From: Nostoc sp. MS1
GTDB taxonomy: Bacteria; Cyanobacteriota; Cyanobacteriia; Cyanobacteriales; Nostocaceae
Length of the DNA: 64,000 bases
NCBI RefSeq assembly: GCF_019976755.1
Contig: NZ_AP023441.1
Coordinates: forward strand, 1,791,001 to 1,855,000
Reading direction: 5' to 3'
In this document: piece after piece, positions 52,719 through 62,596 of the stretch
How the letters are laid out: each line of letters begins with the position of its first letter
How positions within the stretch are numbered: position 1 is the stretch's first letter
The notes under the pieces: generated by a model
What the model saw: the letters and a program-made list of their open reading frames with translations, nothing else
Databases searched by the model: none
Told to the model about the DNA's origin: nothing
Translations under genes and position numbers: made by a program

Positions 52719-55700
52719 TCAACCTGTATTTCTCATCCCCGCAGCGATACCGTTAATGGTTAATAGTGCGCCGCGTAGTAACTCGCCTTTGCTGTAACGG
52801 GAGTGGATAACACCGGAGGTTGCAGTATTATTCTTAGACTGGCGGAGGCGTTTGAGGAGAGATACTTGAATAAACCCTAACGGAACGATTGTACCGTTAC
52901 GTAACTGTACAGAACGCTGAAGTACAGGGTCGCCATCTAGGAGGCGGCTGTGGTCGGTGATTTTGAGAACTAAATCTCTGGTGAGATAGTATTCATTAGC
53001 GATTTGCTCAAACACTTTCTCAAACCTGGGCTTATCTTCAGGGTCAGATAATTCTTGTACGTAATGACCAGCCATTTGCATATCTACTTTGGCCAAGGTC
53101 ATTTCTACTTTGGAAATTACCATTTTGAAGAAAGGCCATTTGACATAAAAGTAGCGCATCAATTTTAGATGTTCCTCTGGTTCTTCCAAGAGAAACTGTT
53201 GCAAGGCTGTACCCACACCATACCAAGAAGGTAAGAGGAAGCGGGTTTGTGTCCAGCTAAATACCCAAGGAATGGCGCGGAGGCTGCTTAAATCTTTCTT
53301 CCCAGAAGGGCGACGGGCGGGACGGGAACTAATTTGCAGTTGGCTGATTTCTTCAATGGGGGTGACTTGGTGGAAGAAGTCGATGAAATCAGGTTGTTCG
53401 TAAATTAAATCACGATAATGCTGACGCGATCGCACGGCTAATTCTTCCATGATTTCGTTCCAAGGTTCGATATCATCAAACCCAGTTCGCAACAAGCTGG
53501 CTTGAATTACAGCCGTGGTTATGGTTTCTAAGTTGTACAGTGCTAAATCTAGCAAGGAGTATTTAGAAGCTAATACTTCCCCTTGTTCGGTAATTTTAAT
53601 TCGCCCGTTGATGCTGTGTCCTGGTTGCGCCAAAATCGCCTCGTGGGCTGGGCCGCCGCCTCTACCCACAGAACCGCCGCGTCCGTGGAAAATCCGCAAG
53701 TTCACGCCATATTCTTCAGCGATTTCTTGTAAAGATTTTTGGGCTTTGTGAATTTCCCAGTTGCTACTTAAGAAGCCGGAGTCTTTGTTACTGTCAGAAT
53801 ACCCTAACATCACTTCTTGGAGGTTGGGGGTGAGAATAGTTGAGGATAGGGGGAGGGGGAGATGAGGCGATGGGGGAATTTCTTGGCTACCGTTAAAAGC
53901 TGCATAACCGCCTGCGAGTAAGGCGCGGTACAAAGGTAACTCAAATAACTGGCGCATGACGCTGCGCGAACGTTGCAAGTCTTCGACGGTCTCAAATAAT
54001 GGTACTACCTGAATTGTGCCGACTGCGATCGCTGGGTCAAAAAGTCTGGCTTCTTTGGCGAGTAGCAGCACTTCCAAAACATCGCTGACTTGACGACACA
54101 TACTAATGATGTAGGTTTGGCAGATATTTATGCCAAATTCTTGTTGTAGCGATCGCACTACGCGGAAGGTTTTAATGACATCATTAGTTTTGTCGGAGAA
54201 TGGTAACTCTGAGGAAATCAAGGGGCGACGGGTTTGCAATTCCTTGGTTAACCAAGCAACTCGTTCTTCCTCGGTTAGTTCGTTGTAGGACTGGGGTAAT
54301 ATTTGCAGGTATTCCAGAATCTCATTTAAAGCGTCTGAGTGTCTGGTTGATTCTTGGCGGATATCTAATTTTGTCAGGTTAAAGTCAAATATCTCGACTT
54401 GACAGATGAGATTATCCAATTCTCGACAGCTTAAACCAGTTTCCGTCAAGTTATGCTGAATTAGTCGCAACTCTGTCAAAAATTCTTCCCCGTTGCGGTA
54501 CATGGGGCTGTCTTCGTTGGTGGGGGTTTCGCCCTTATATAATGCTAAATTGCGATCGCGGGTATTTTCCAGCCGCTTCAAGACGTAAGCTAGTTTGAGG
54601 CGATAGGGTTCTTGGCGATATCTCAGCGCCAGTGCGTCGTATACTTCACTTAACTGGGACTGGTCTAACTCCAAGGACTCCAGTAAATCTGGTAACACAT
54701 CACTCCAGTGCATGGAGATACTTAACAATTCAATTAATTGCGTGACAGACTTGATATATCTCTCCAACACCATTTTGCGTTGATAGCAAGCTGTCTGCCA
54801 AGTAATTTCCGGTGTTACCGATGGGTTTCCATCTCTGTCAGAACCTACCCAGGAACCAAAGGAACAGAAATCTTTCCTTGGTGGTTCTAACCAAGAGAAG
54901 GTTTGTTTTAACGCATAATTGAAGCGTTTATACAGTTGGGGAATGCCATCAAATAAAACTTCTTGGAAGTAGTGTAAAGCGTAATCTACTTCATCTAGTA
55001 CAGTCGGCTTGAATTGATGGAGTTCGTCTGTCCGCCACCACAAGCGAATTTCTTCGAGTAATTTCTCCCGAATTTCTGACCCTTCCCAAGGATAACCACC
55101 GCCATTGTTGGTGCGAGTTTCTACCGCATCGAGTTGTTGCAACAGTTCTACTACTTGGCGTTGCTTATCGCGGATGGTGTGACGGACAATTTCCGTCGGG
55201 TGGGCGGTAAATACTAGGCGGACATCGAGTTGGGAAATGAGGCGTTGAATTTGTTGGGGTGGGACATTCAACTTATGTAACAAAGGAAATAGGGCGGCGA
55301 ATGTCCCTTTTTGTTTGTTTTGTCCGCGATGAGTCCAATTTTTAGCGAGGAAGTCTGTACCTAACCCACGATTGAAAATTACATCATCTTCGTTATGGTT
55401 TGATGACGATGTAATGTTTTCTGAAGAATCAAGAGTGGCTGTTTCGGCTTCTATCTCAGAATAGCGGGTCAATTGCTGCCTTTGTTCAAATTCCTGCTCG
55501 ATGATGTTGATGAGCTGAAAATACAAAGCAAACGCCCTCGCCGCCCGGATAGCTTCATTAATATTCAACTGTTCAATTAACTTGACAGCAGAAACGGCTT
55601 GGTCTTTTGTCGCCTGTCCTTCTGGGGAACACAAATCACGCAACTGCCGCAACAAATCTACCATGTTTTGACCGCATTCTTGCCGTAGCACCGTCTCCCA

Positions 55701-55796
55701 CAACTCTTCTACTATTTGCAGACGATGGCGCAAAAACAATTCGGATGCGGGGTAGAAATTAGCAGACTCAGATAGAGAGTATAAAACCGAACTCAT
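52719..55796 (-). CDS. ppc: Phosphoenolpyruvate carboxylase
   Basis: This 1025-residue enzyme makes oxaloacetate from PEP and bicarbonate and supplies C4 acids for amino-acid synthesis. Signatures are VFTAHPTEIVRHTIRDKQ (catalytic His near 196), VMLGYSDSNKDSGFLSSNWE (near 665), and FHGRGGSVGRGGGPAHEAIL (near 700). The end MRNTG matches the family C-terminus. It is somewhat longer than plant or E. coli PEPC, with an inserted Pro/Ser/Leu-rich loop before the VMLGYSDS motif (PPSPHLPLPLSSTILTPN) and an acidic insertion near 130. No Ser-phosphorylation site of the plant type is seen. Confidence 0.97.
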   Translation of the reverse strand: MSSVLYSLSESANFYPASELFLRHRLQIVEELWETVLRQECGQNMVDLLRQLRDLCSPEGQATKDQAVSAVKLIEQLNINEAIRAARAFALYFQLINIIEQEFEQRQQLTRYSEIEAETATLDSSENITSSSNHNEDDVIFNRGLGTDFLAKNWTHRGQNKQKGTFAALFPLLHKLNVPPQQIQRLISQLDVRLVFTAHPTEIVRHTIRDKQRQVVELLQQLDAVETRTNNGGGYPWEGSEIREKLLEEIRLWWRTDELHQFKPTVLDEVDYALHYFQEVLFDGIPQLYKRFNYALKQTFSWLEPPRKDFCSFGSWVGSDRDGNPSVTPEITWQTACYQRKMVLERYIKSVTQLIELLSISMHWSDVLPDLLESLELDQSQLSEVYDALALRYRQEPYRLKLAYVLKRLENTRDRNLALYKGETPTNEDSPMYRNGEEFLTELRLIQHNLTETGLSCRELDNLICQVEIFDFNLTKLDIRQESTRHSDALNEILEYLQILPQSYNELTEEERVAWLTKELQTRRPLISSELPFSDKTNDVIKTFRVVRSLQQEFGINICQTYIISMCRQVSDVLEVLLLAKEARLFDPAIAVGTIQVVPLFETVEDLQRSRSVMRQLFELPLYRALLAGGYAAFNGSQEIPPSPHLPLPLSSTILTPNLQEVMLGYSDSNKDSGFLSSNWEIHKAQKSLQEIAEEYGVNLRIFHGRGGSVGRGGGPAHEAILAQPGHSINGRIKITEQGEVLASKYSLLDLALYNLETITTAVIQASLLRTGFDDIEPWNEIMEELAVRSRQHYRDLIYEQPDFIDFFHQVTPIEEISQLQISSRPARRPSGKKDLSSLRAIPWVFSWTQTRFLLPSWYGVGTALQQFLLEEPEEHLKLMRYFYVKWPFFKMVISKVEMTLAKVDMQMAGHYVQELSDPEDKPRFEKVFEQIANEYYLTRDLVLKITDHSRLLDGDPVLQRSVQLRNGTIVPLGFIQVSLLKRLRQSKNNTATSGVIHSRYSKGELLRGALLTINGIAAGMRNTG

Positions 55797-55901
55797 ATTG
55801 CTTCTCTTGTAAAGCCAATTACTGTTTAACAGCCTTTATCTTTGGTAATGTATGCTCTTGGCAATTTCTGTGAGCATATTGTTAAAGTATATTTTTTAAC
55901 T

Positions 55902-56135
55902 TTATGTATTTAATTCATTGTCATCGGGGAAGGGTAAAATGGGCAGGCGATCGCCGCGAAACAATTCTTCACTAGCTTGTCCCAAGGATTCCAGGGCTTT
56001 TACGGTGACATTTCCCGTGGTAAGCAGCATTAGTATAGACGCTGTACCTATTTCTAAGAGGAGAGAATTGGGAATGCTAAACAAAAGCAAATTTAATCCG
56101 GGGGTTGGTGTGGGCTTTTGAGTAATAGGGGGCAT
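55902..56135 (-). CDS. Small conserved cyanobacterial protein of unknown function
   Basis: The 77-residue protein has one hydrophobic stretch (LLLEIGTASILMLLTTGNVT) and a distinctive C-terminus (LGQASEELFRGDRLPILPFP) that I recall from other cyanobacteria. It lies upstream of ppc on the same strand and divergent from the DUF1574 gene. No function can be assigned. A plus-strand ORF in the same place is judged a shadow. Confidence 0.65.
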   Translation of the reverse strand: MPPITQKPTPTPGLNLLLFSIPNSLLLEIGTASILMLLTTGNVTVKALESLGQASEELFRGDRLPILPFPDDNELNT

Positions 56136-56351
56136 TGTTTGTCCTTAATTATGAGCCAGCGAGTAGAATAAGACGCAAAATGCAAAATCTGTATGACTTG
56201 TAACTGTACAGGACTATTCTGTCCCATTTAACAAGCCAAAAAGGTAACGAAATTGTTAACAAAAAACAGCAAAATGTGATAAACCTATGGTTCTAGTTTA
56301 CAAGTGCAGGCACTACCCCCCAACATTCCCATCCTGTAAAGTTAACTGCCC

Positions 56352-59342
56352 ATGAAAACAGTACTCCTAGATAGCCAAAAATCCTTGTCGCAGTGGGTCA
56401 GCCAAGCAACGGGGATAAACACTTTTGGGGTGAAAGTCCGGTTACGGGGAAATGACCTTCATATTCTGTGTGAAGGGTTAGAGTGTCCTCAACGCTGGCG
56501 CACTCTCTCTGATTTGCTTCATGCACTACAGCAAACGAATTTAGACGACCTCACCAGCAAAGACCAACCCTCAATATACCAAGTATTTGTCTACGGGCGT
56601 AAACGAGGGGAGTACCGCCCCCAGTGGTGTCACAAAGTCCACTTAAACCAGTTGGAACGGCATCTGGAACAAGTGGAACAAGCGCTGTTAGCCAATGAGG
56701 AAAAAGTCCCTGGTGGGGCGTTAATTCTCTCAAATGAAAGTTTGGCGCGTCGGGGAGATGCTAACGCCATCGCCCGTTATCTGAGCGAAACCCTAAGTGC
56801 AATGGGTGTGGCGGTACAGGTAAGCGTCAAGCAACATCAGCCCAGCGATGGTAACTCTGAGGTATTCAATCGCCTGTGGATATTTTGCCAATCTGCTTAT
56901 AGTCCTGACCCTTCATTACTAGCAGAACCAGTAGCCCAGAAATTGCGCCAGTTGAATCTGGCTGGCTACTGTGATGCTGTGATTGTTTCTCAAGTTAGTG
57001 GTGAGACTAACCCTGACTGGCTGTTAAGAATTGACTTGACACCGCCAGAGGTGATGCTGAAAGAATGGGCGCGGTGGGGAGATGTCCAAGCGATCGCCCG
57101 TTTATTAACAGCCGCAGTATCCGAGTTACTGGTGAACGTGCAAGTTTCCCTACAAGAATCCACCCTGCATATTTTTTGTGAACCCAGTGTTAAAGGTTCC
57201 TCAGTACCAGATAAAACAACTTGTGTTGATAAAATTTTAGCGCAACTAGAAGCGATCGCTCCCCAAGGTATTATGGGGGCTACAGTTTACGGACAAAAAC
57301 CCAACGACAAGCAGCCAAAGTGGATTGATTGGCTCAAGTTACCCGCCAGCGAACATCCAGCCTTGGCTACTCCTACCTTTGATTTGGCTATCTCTGGTGA
57401 TGAACCTGCAATAGTTTTCTTACTAGAACGTCTACTCAACCCCGACTTAGATAGACGCTTAAAAACAGGTGGTCTGCGGGTACTGTTGCTACGCAAAGGC
57501 GACTTACTCCATATCATGTGTGATGCGCCCGTTTGTCCCAGCCGTAAACAAGTAGCGCCTAGAGTCATTCAATTTTTACGCCAATTAAATCTGGCGGGTA
57601 CGGCTGGAGTAAGGGTTTATGGTCGTCGTGCTGGAAATAAAGAACCCTTTTGGCATTATGGTGTAGATTTAGTCCACCGCCAGCGCCTCGTTCCCGAAGC
57701 CACACCAGAATTTGCTGCTACTTCTGAATACGTCGATGAGTTAGTCACCAAAGAAGACGACGAACCAATTTTGCGTTCTGAGGTGACTACAGAGGAAGTA
57801 CAAAACTTCGTCTCGGAAGTTGCTAAAGATTGGCTAACAACCGCAAGTTCCACAATCAAAAAATGGCTTCTCAACAGCCAATTATTTACCGAAACTGGAC
57901 AACCATTTAACCAAGCGACAGATACTCAAAGTGTTAAAGTTGCTTTAGTTTGGGGAACCCTTGGTTTATTGCTGACCCTGCAAACCGATTGGGTTTTGGG
58001 GGTAATTGTTACTCGCACTATGCAAAGTAAAACACAGGTCGCTAGTATCTCCCAACCGTCACCCACAGAACAAGATTCATCTTTGCAATATCAAGATGAC
58101 CAAAACCAGAGAACAGCATTTTTTGCCAGCAGTTCTCAGTCTAAGGGTGGCGCATTCAACGCTTCTGGCTTCACACAAGAAGATAAACCCAAAAGTCTAA
58201 CAGCCGCACCATTGAGGGAAAAAGCCACAGCAGCCGCAATTTTACTAGCAGCGCGATCGCAAATGCCTAGTTTTAACGTCAGACAACTAGACGAACAACT
58301 GGTGCTATATAGACAACGCATCGCCAAAAACGGCAAACCTGCTGATGTTCTAATTATTGGTTCTTCCCGCGCCTTGAGGGGAGTTGACCCAATGGCTTTG
58401 TCTAAAGCCTTGGCGCTGCAAGGTTACAAAAACGTTGATGTATTTAACTTTGGTATCAATGGTGCAACCGCCCAAGTTGTAGACTTTGTAATTCGCCAAG
58501 TTTTGCAACCATCAGAACTACCAAAAGTAATTATTTGGGCTGACGGCTCCCGTGCGTTTAATAGTGGACGGGACGACTTAACATTTAGAGCGATCGCTAA
58601 TTCTCCAGGCTATCAACAAGTTCTCCAGCAAGCCCAAACAAACCCCAAAAACGAACAAGCCCAAAAAATCACAGAAAAGCCTACTGAGGAGATAAAAGCA
58701 CCACCTAAACCAGAAATGAACAGCTATCAAGCTATTAATTCCTGGTTAAATCAAGGCTTGGCTAATCTTTCTACTACTTATCAAAATCGTGAACAAGTGC
58801 AGGCTTTATTGCAAACTAAAATAGCTTCATTATCTATGTTTAGTGAGCAGCCAAAAGCCGAATCACTCATACACTCGACATCCGATAATAGCGACGACAG
58901 TATTAACTCACAAGCTGTAGATTTTGATGGTTTTCTTGCTTTATCTGTACGCTTCAATCCTGCCAGATACTATCAAAAATACTCCAGAGTTACAGGCAAT
59001 TATGACAATGATTATAAAGATTTTCAAGTAGGAGGAATACAAGACGCAGCCTTCCGCGATGTTTTGCAATTTACCCAAGCACAAAATATTTCCTTAGTCT
59101 TTGTCAATATGCCCCTGACAGCAGAATATTTAGATCCAGTACGTAAAAAATACGAACAAGACTTTCAACAATATATGTTAGGTTTAGCCACCAATCCTAA
59201 CTTTATTTATCGTGATTTAAGCGAACTCTGGCCCAAAGCCAATGATTATTTTTCCGACCCCAGCCACCTTAATCGTTTTGGTGCTTACGAAGTCTCGAAA
59301 AAATTAGCTACAGACCCGATGATTTCTTGGCCAACTAAGTAG
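56352..59342 (+). CDS. DUF1574 protein: repeat-containing, membrane-anchored SGNH-like enzyme
   Basis: This 996-residue protein has four copies of an N-terminal module (about 1-445; each has a GVKVRLRGNDLHILCE-like strand and a VYGRKxGxxxPxW motif). A membrane helix follows (about 527-548, LVWGTLGLLLTLQTDWVLGV), then an SGNH/AlgJ-like domain (about 655-990). Its nucleophile motif is VLIIGSSRALRGVDP, a FNFGINGAT block follows, and the Asp-His pair is in DPSHLNRFG. The next gene is an MBOAT acyltransferase, so the pair probably O-acetylates an exported polysaccharide, as AlgI/AlgJ do. Substrate and localisation are inferred. Confidence 0.87.
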   Translation: MKTVLLDSQKSLSQWVSQATGINTFGVKVRLRGNDLHILCEGLECPQRWRTLSDLLHALQQTNLDDLTSKDQPSIYQVFVYGRKRGEYRPQWCHKVHLNQLERHLEQVEQALLANEEKVPGGALILSNESLARRGDANAIARYLSETLSAMGVAVQVSVKQHQPSDGNSEVFNRLWIFCQSAYSPDPSLLAEPVAQKLRQLNLAGYCDAVIVSQVSGETNPDWLLRIDLTPPEVMLKEWARWGDVQAIARLLTAAVSELLVNVQVSLQESTLHIFCEPSVKGSSVPDKTTCVDKILAQLEAIAPQGIMGATVYGQKPNDKQPKWIDWLKLPASEHPALATPTFDLAISGDEPAIVFLLERLLNPDLDRRLKTGGLRVLLLRKGDLLHIMCDAPVCPSRKQVAPRVIQFLRQLNLAGTAGVRVYGRRAGNKEPFWHYGVDLVHRQRLVPEATPEFAATSEYVDELVTKEDDEPILRSEVTTEEVQNFVSEVAKDWLTTASSTIKKWLLNSQLFTETGQPFNQATDTQSVKVALVWGTLGLLLTLQTDWVLGVIVTRTMQSKTQVASISQPSPTEQDSSLQYQDDQNQRTAFFASSSQSKGGAFNASGFTQEDKPKSLTAAPLREKATAAAILLAARSQMPSFNVRQLDEQLVLYRQRIAKNGKPADVLIIGSSRALRGVDPMALSKALALQGYKNVDVFNFGINGATAQVVDFVIRQVLQPSELPKVIIWADGSRAFNSGRDDLTFRAIANSPGYQQVLQQAQTNPKNEQAQKITEKPTEEIKAPPKPEMNSYQAINSWLNQGLANLSTTYQNREQVQALLQTKIASLSMFSEQPKAESLIHSTSDNSDDSINSQAVDFDGFLALSVRFNPARYYQKYSRVTGNYDNDYKDFQVGGIQDAAFRDVLQFTQAQNISLVFVNMPLTAEYLDPVRKKYEQDFQQYMLGLATNPNFIYRDLSELWPKANDYFSDPSHLNRFGAYEVSKKLATDPMISWPTK

Positions 59343-59448
59343 AGATGAGGGAGTAAAGGGAGTAAGGGAAGATGAGGGAGATAAGGGAGTAGGGAAAATA
59401 ACTATTGACTATGGACTGTTGACTAATGACTAATGACTAATGACTAAA
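59343..59448. repeat. Purine-rich GAGGGAG repeats and GACTAAT heptads
   Basis: The gap between the DUF1574 and MBOAT genes is made of GATGAGGGAG/AAGGGAGTA-type units and then four GACTAAT units ending at the MBOAT start. Confidence 0.8.
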
Positions 59449-59450
59449 CT

Positions 59451-60938
59451 ATGAATTTTATATCTGTTCTTTATGCTATTTTTCTGTTGAGTGCGTTAGG
59501 CATTTATTGGTCTGTTGGTCGTCAGCAACTACGGCTATGGACTTTATTAATTGCCAGTTTGGTATTCTACGCCTCTTTAAGCGTTCCATACATACCACTG
59601 CTATTAGCACTCACATTTATTAACTTTCGCTTAGGTCGAGAGATTGGCAAAAACACTTCTCCAGGACAACATAATCTTAACTGGCAAATTTCTAACGAGG
59701 AGTGGCAATTTGCTCAAATAGATTGGAATCGACGCAGGTTAAATATATTATGGCTTGGCATAGCTGTAAATGTTTTATTATTACTAAGTTTTAAGTATGT
59801 TAATAGTTTTTTAGAATTAGCTTTCAACCCATCAGAATCTTCTTGGAAGATAGTAGCACCTCTAGGTATTTCCTTTTTTACTTTTGAATGTATTTCTTAT
59901 TTAATAGATGTCTATCGCGGTGCGCCTGCAAACAATAATTTTTTACAGTTTGCCACTTATAAACTATTTTTTGCTAAATTAATTTCCGGGCCAATCACAC
60001 GCTATCATAGCCTAGCAAATCAATTTAATACCTTACAATTTCCTACGGCTGATACAATCTCAGAAGCACTATGGTTAATTGCTAGAGGTGCTGTAAAAAA
60101 AGGAATTTTGGCAGACCGTTTAGGAATATTTGTTGACTTATGTTTTGGTAATTTGCAACGTGCTGGTAGTAGTGATTTATGGTTAGCAACTTTTGCATAT
60201 GGCTTGCAATTATATCTAGATTTTAATGGCTATGTAGATATCGCTCGTGGTACTGCTTTGCTATTTGGTTTAGTGCTACCAGAAAACTTTGATTTTCCCT
60301 ATTTCACTACTAGCATTGCTGAATTTTGGCGACGTTGGCACATGACTTTGGGAGATTGGTTGCGTAATTACGTCTACTTTCCCTTGGGTGGTTCTCGTCA
60401 AGGCTTAACTCGTACTTGCTGGAATTTATTTCTTGTGATGTTAATTGCAGGTATTTGGCATGGTTCAGCTTGGGGTTTCGTGGTTTGGGGTGTTTATCAC
60501 GGTTTAGCTTTGGTGGTTCATCGCCTAACGGATGTGATGAGCGATCGCTATGAAAAATTAGCCCTTTTCTGGGAAAATCCTATAGGGGTAATTGTGGCCT
60601 GGCTATGCACTCAAGTAATGGTTTTTACTTCTTGGATTTGGTTCCGTCTGCCTAACTTGCAAGAATCTTCCCTAGTTGTTCAGCATCTATTGGGTCATAA
60701 TGCTGATGACCAATTTGCTCAAAAGGTCTACGTAGAAGCTCTGAATACCAGCCAATCTCAAGTTTCTGGAATCCTATTTTCAATAGTTGCCCTTATGGGT
60801 ATCACCTATGTCTTCAAAGGAAGGCTAAAACTAGAGTTCAACTGGCCTATCAAGCTTGTCTTTGTGCCTATATGCCTTTATGCTGTTTGGTTGTTTGCGC
60901 CTGAAGGCAGCCTTCCTTACATCTACTTCGATTTTTAG
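59451..60938 (+). CDS. MBOAT family O-acyltransferase (AlgI-like)
   Basis: The 495-residue polytopic membrane protein starts with a hydrophobic helix (ISVLYAIFLLSALGIYWSVG) and carries the MBOAT core: APLGISFFTFECISYLIDVY, YFPLGGSRQGLTRTCWNLFL, and the catalytic His in LIAGIWHGSAWGFVVWGVYH (near residue 336). The EFWRRWHMTLGDWLRNYV segment is typical of AlgI/DltB proteins. It lies after the DUF1574 SGNH-type gene, and the two would move acetyl groups across the membrane and onto a polysaccharide. Likely acetyl specificity is inferred from the partner. Confidence 0.93.
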   Translation: MNFISVLYAIFLLSALGIYWSVGRQQLRLWTLLIASLVFYASLSVPYIPLLLALTFINFRLGREIGKNTSPGQHNLNWQISNEEWQFAQIDWNRRRLNILWLGIAVNVLLLLSFKYVNSFLELAFNPSESSWKIVAPLGISFFTFECISYLIDVYRGAPANNNFLQFATYKLFFAKLISGPITRYHSLANQFNTLQFPTADTISEALWLIARGAVKKGILADRLGIFVDLCFGNLQRAGSSDLWLATFAYGLQLYLDFNGYVDIARGTALLFGLVLPENFDFPYFTTSIAEFWRRWHMTLGDWLRNYVYFPLGGSRQGLTRTCWNLFLVMLIAGIWHGSAWGFVVWGVYHGLALVVHRLTDVMSDRYEKLALFWENPIGVIVAWLCTQVMVFTSWIWFRLPNLQESSLVVQHLLGHNADDQFAQKVYVEALNTSQSQVSGILFSIVALMGITYVFKGRLKLEFNWPIKLVFVPICLYAVWLFAPEGSLPYIYFDF

Positions 60939-61057
60939 AAATCGTGCGTCTCTGTGCCTTTACTTTGATAACCACAGAAATAATAAATAAATCTAATTGT
61001 AAATAATACATTAATAACTTATTTGAATTGTGAAAGTGCGTAAAATCATGTAAAGCT

Positions 61058-61087
61058 TAATATAACAAGCGCACACTTAAAGCGCTT
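61058..61087 (+). promoter_or_regulatory. psbA upstream region with -10-like box and inverted repeat
   Basis: TTAATATAAC ends at 61066, and an AAGCGC/GCGCTT inverted repeat spans 61067-61087, about 30 bp before the start codon. A good -35 was not found at normal spacing. It may be a promoter -10 plus 5'-UTR hairpin; function is tentative. Confidence 0.3.
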
Positions 61088-61117
61088 GATTTATTAATCC
61101 AAAGCAATCATAAAAAG

Positions 61118-62200
61118 ATGACCACAGCCTTACAACAGCGCAGTAGCGCCAACGTATGGGAACGGTTCTGCAACTGGATCACCAGCACCGAAAACCGCAT
61201 TTATGTAGGTTGGTTTGGTGTATTGATGATTCCTACATTGCTAGCCGCAACCACCTGCTTCATCATAGCCTTTGTCGCCGCACCCCCCGTAGACATTGAT
61301 GGTATCCGTGAACCCGTAGCAGGTTCCTTGATCTACGGAAACAACATCATCTCAGGTGCAGTTGTACCCTCCTCCAACGCCATTGGTTTACACTTCTACC
61401 CAATTTGGGAAGCAGCATCCCTAGATGAGTGGTTGTACAACGGTGGCCCTTACCAATTGGTAGTATTCCACTTCCTCATCGGATGTGCTTGCTACTTAGG
61501 TCGTCAGTGGGAATTATCCTACCGCTTGGGTATGCGTCCTTGGATCTGCGTAGCCTACTCCGCACCCTTGGCATCAGCAGCAGCAGTATTCTTGATCTAC
61601 CCCATCGGACAAGGTTCCTTCTCTGATGGTATGCCCTTGGGTATCTCCGGTACATTCAACTTCATGATCGTGTTCCAAGCAGAACACAACATCCTCATGC
61701 ACCCCTTCCACATGCTAGGTGTGGCTGGTGTATTTGGTGGTTCTTTGTTCAGTGCAATGCACGGTTCTCTAGTAACTTCTTCCTTGGTTCGTGAAACAAC
61801 CGAAACCGAATCCCAAAACTACGGTTACAAATTCGGACAAGAAGAAGAAACCTACAACATCGTAGCAGCACACGGTTACTTCGGACGCTTGATCTTCCAA
61901 TACGCGAGCTTCAACAACTCACGTTCCTTGCACTTCTTCCTAGCTGCATGGCCCGTAGTTGGTATCTGGTTCACCGCGTTGGGTGTCAGCACAATGGCGT
62001 TCAACCTCAACGGTTTCAACTTTAACCAGTCCATCATCGACTCACAAGGTCGTGTCATCAATACCTGGGCTGACATCATTAACCGCGCTAACTTAGGTAT
62101 GGAAGTCATGCACGAGCGTAACGCTCACAACTTCCCCTTAGACTTGGCGGCTTCTGAAGTTACTCCTGTTGCATTAAGCGCTCCTGCTATCAACGGTTAA
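61118..62200 (+). CDS. psbA: Photosystem II D1 protein (Gln130 form)
   Basis: This is the 360-residue D1 reaction-centre protein of the thylakoid membrane, with five helices that bind P680, pheophytin, QB and the Mn cluster. The sequence has YPIWEAASLDEWLYNGGPYQ, residue 130 as Gln (YLGRQWELSYRLGMRPWI), the His and Glu/Asp metal ligands (FGGSLFSAMHGSLVTSS, ANLGMEVMHERNAHNFPLDL), and a 16-residue C-terminal extension (ASEVTPVALSAPAING) that CtpA would remove after Ala344. Gln130 is the form typical of low-light D1:1 copies. Nostoc-type genomes carry several psbA genes with different light responses. A terminator follows. Confidence 0.98.
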   Translation: MTTALQQRSSANVWERFCNWITSTENRIYVGWFGVLMIPTLLAATTCFIIAFVAAPPVDIDGIREPVAGSLIYGNNIISGAVVPSSNAIGLHFYPIWEAASLDEWLYNGGPYQLVVFHFLIGCACYLGRQWELSYRLGMRPWICVAYSAPLASAAAVFLIYPIGQGSFSDGMPLGISGTFNFMIVFQAEHNILMHPFHMLGVAGVFGGSLFSAMHGSLVTSSLVRETTETESQNYGYKFGQEEETYNIVAAHGYFGRLIFQYASFNNSRSLHFFLAAWPVVGIWFTALGVSTMAFNLNGFNFNQSIIDSQGRVINTWADIINRANLGMEVMHERNAHNFPLDLAASEVTPVALSAPAING

Positions 62201-62234
62201 CACCTGAAGTCTTATCTTATCTCAATAGCTAAAT

Positions 62235-62269
62235 AAAAAACGTCCTTTATTCTTAGAGGGCGTTTTTTA
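62235..62269 (+). terminator. Terminator of psbA
   Basis: A stem of AAAAAACGTCCT with AGGGCGTTTTTT (one G-U pair) and a short loop ends in a T-run, about 35 bp after the psbA stop. Confidence 0.88.
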
Positions 62270-62280
62270 TAAAACAGACT

Positions 62281-62596
62281 TCAGAAGTCAGGAGCCAGAA
62301 TTCAGTATGAATTCTGTGCGAGTGGCGGATGAATATTGGTTTAAAACCTCGCCCCTAGTGGGCGAAAAAAAGCTAAAACTTTTTCCTCATTCAAACCCCA
62401 TCCCTTTATGGGTGGAGTATTCTGTATTATGTCTTCTGACTCCTTTTTATTTTTATTTAAAGTCAGCTTTTAAAGTCGACTGTGACAACTTATTTTTTGA
62501 AGCGTGCTTATACTAATCCCTCTTTTGTTACTACGGGGAAAGTATAATTAGAAAGAAAACCGTAAACAGTAAGTAAGAGGAATAGAGAATACACGT
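62281..62596. other. Intergenic region after psbA terminator
   Basis: The 316-bp gap contains GAAGTCAGGAG-type and related repeated words (near 62284-62310 and 62429-62446) common in Nostoc spacers. A 69-codon ORF at 62307-62516 has no coding character that I can support. Confidence 0.5.

Noticed and set aside
62307..62516. 69-codon ORF after psbA
   Set aside because: It begins inside a repeated spacer word, has no ribosome site or recognisable product, and overlaps typical Nostoc intergenic repeats.
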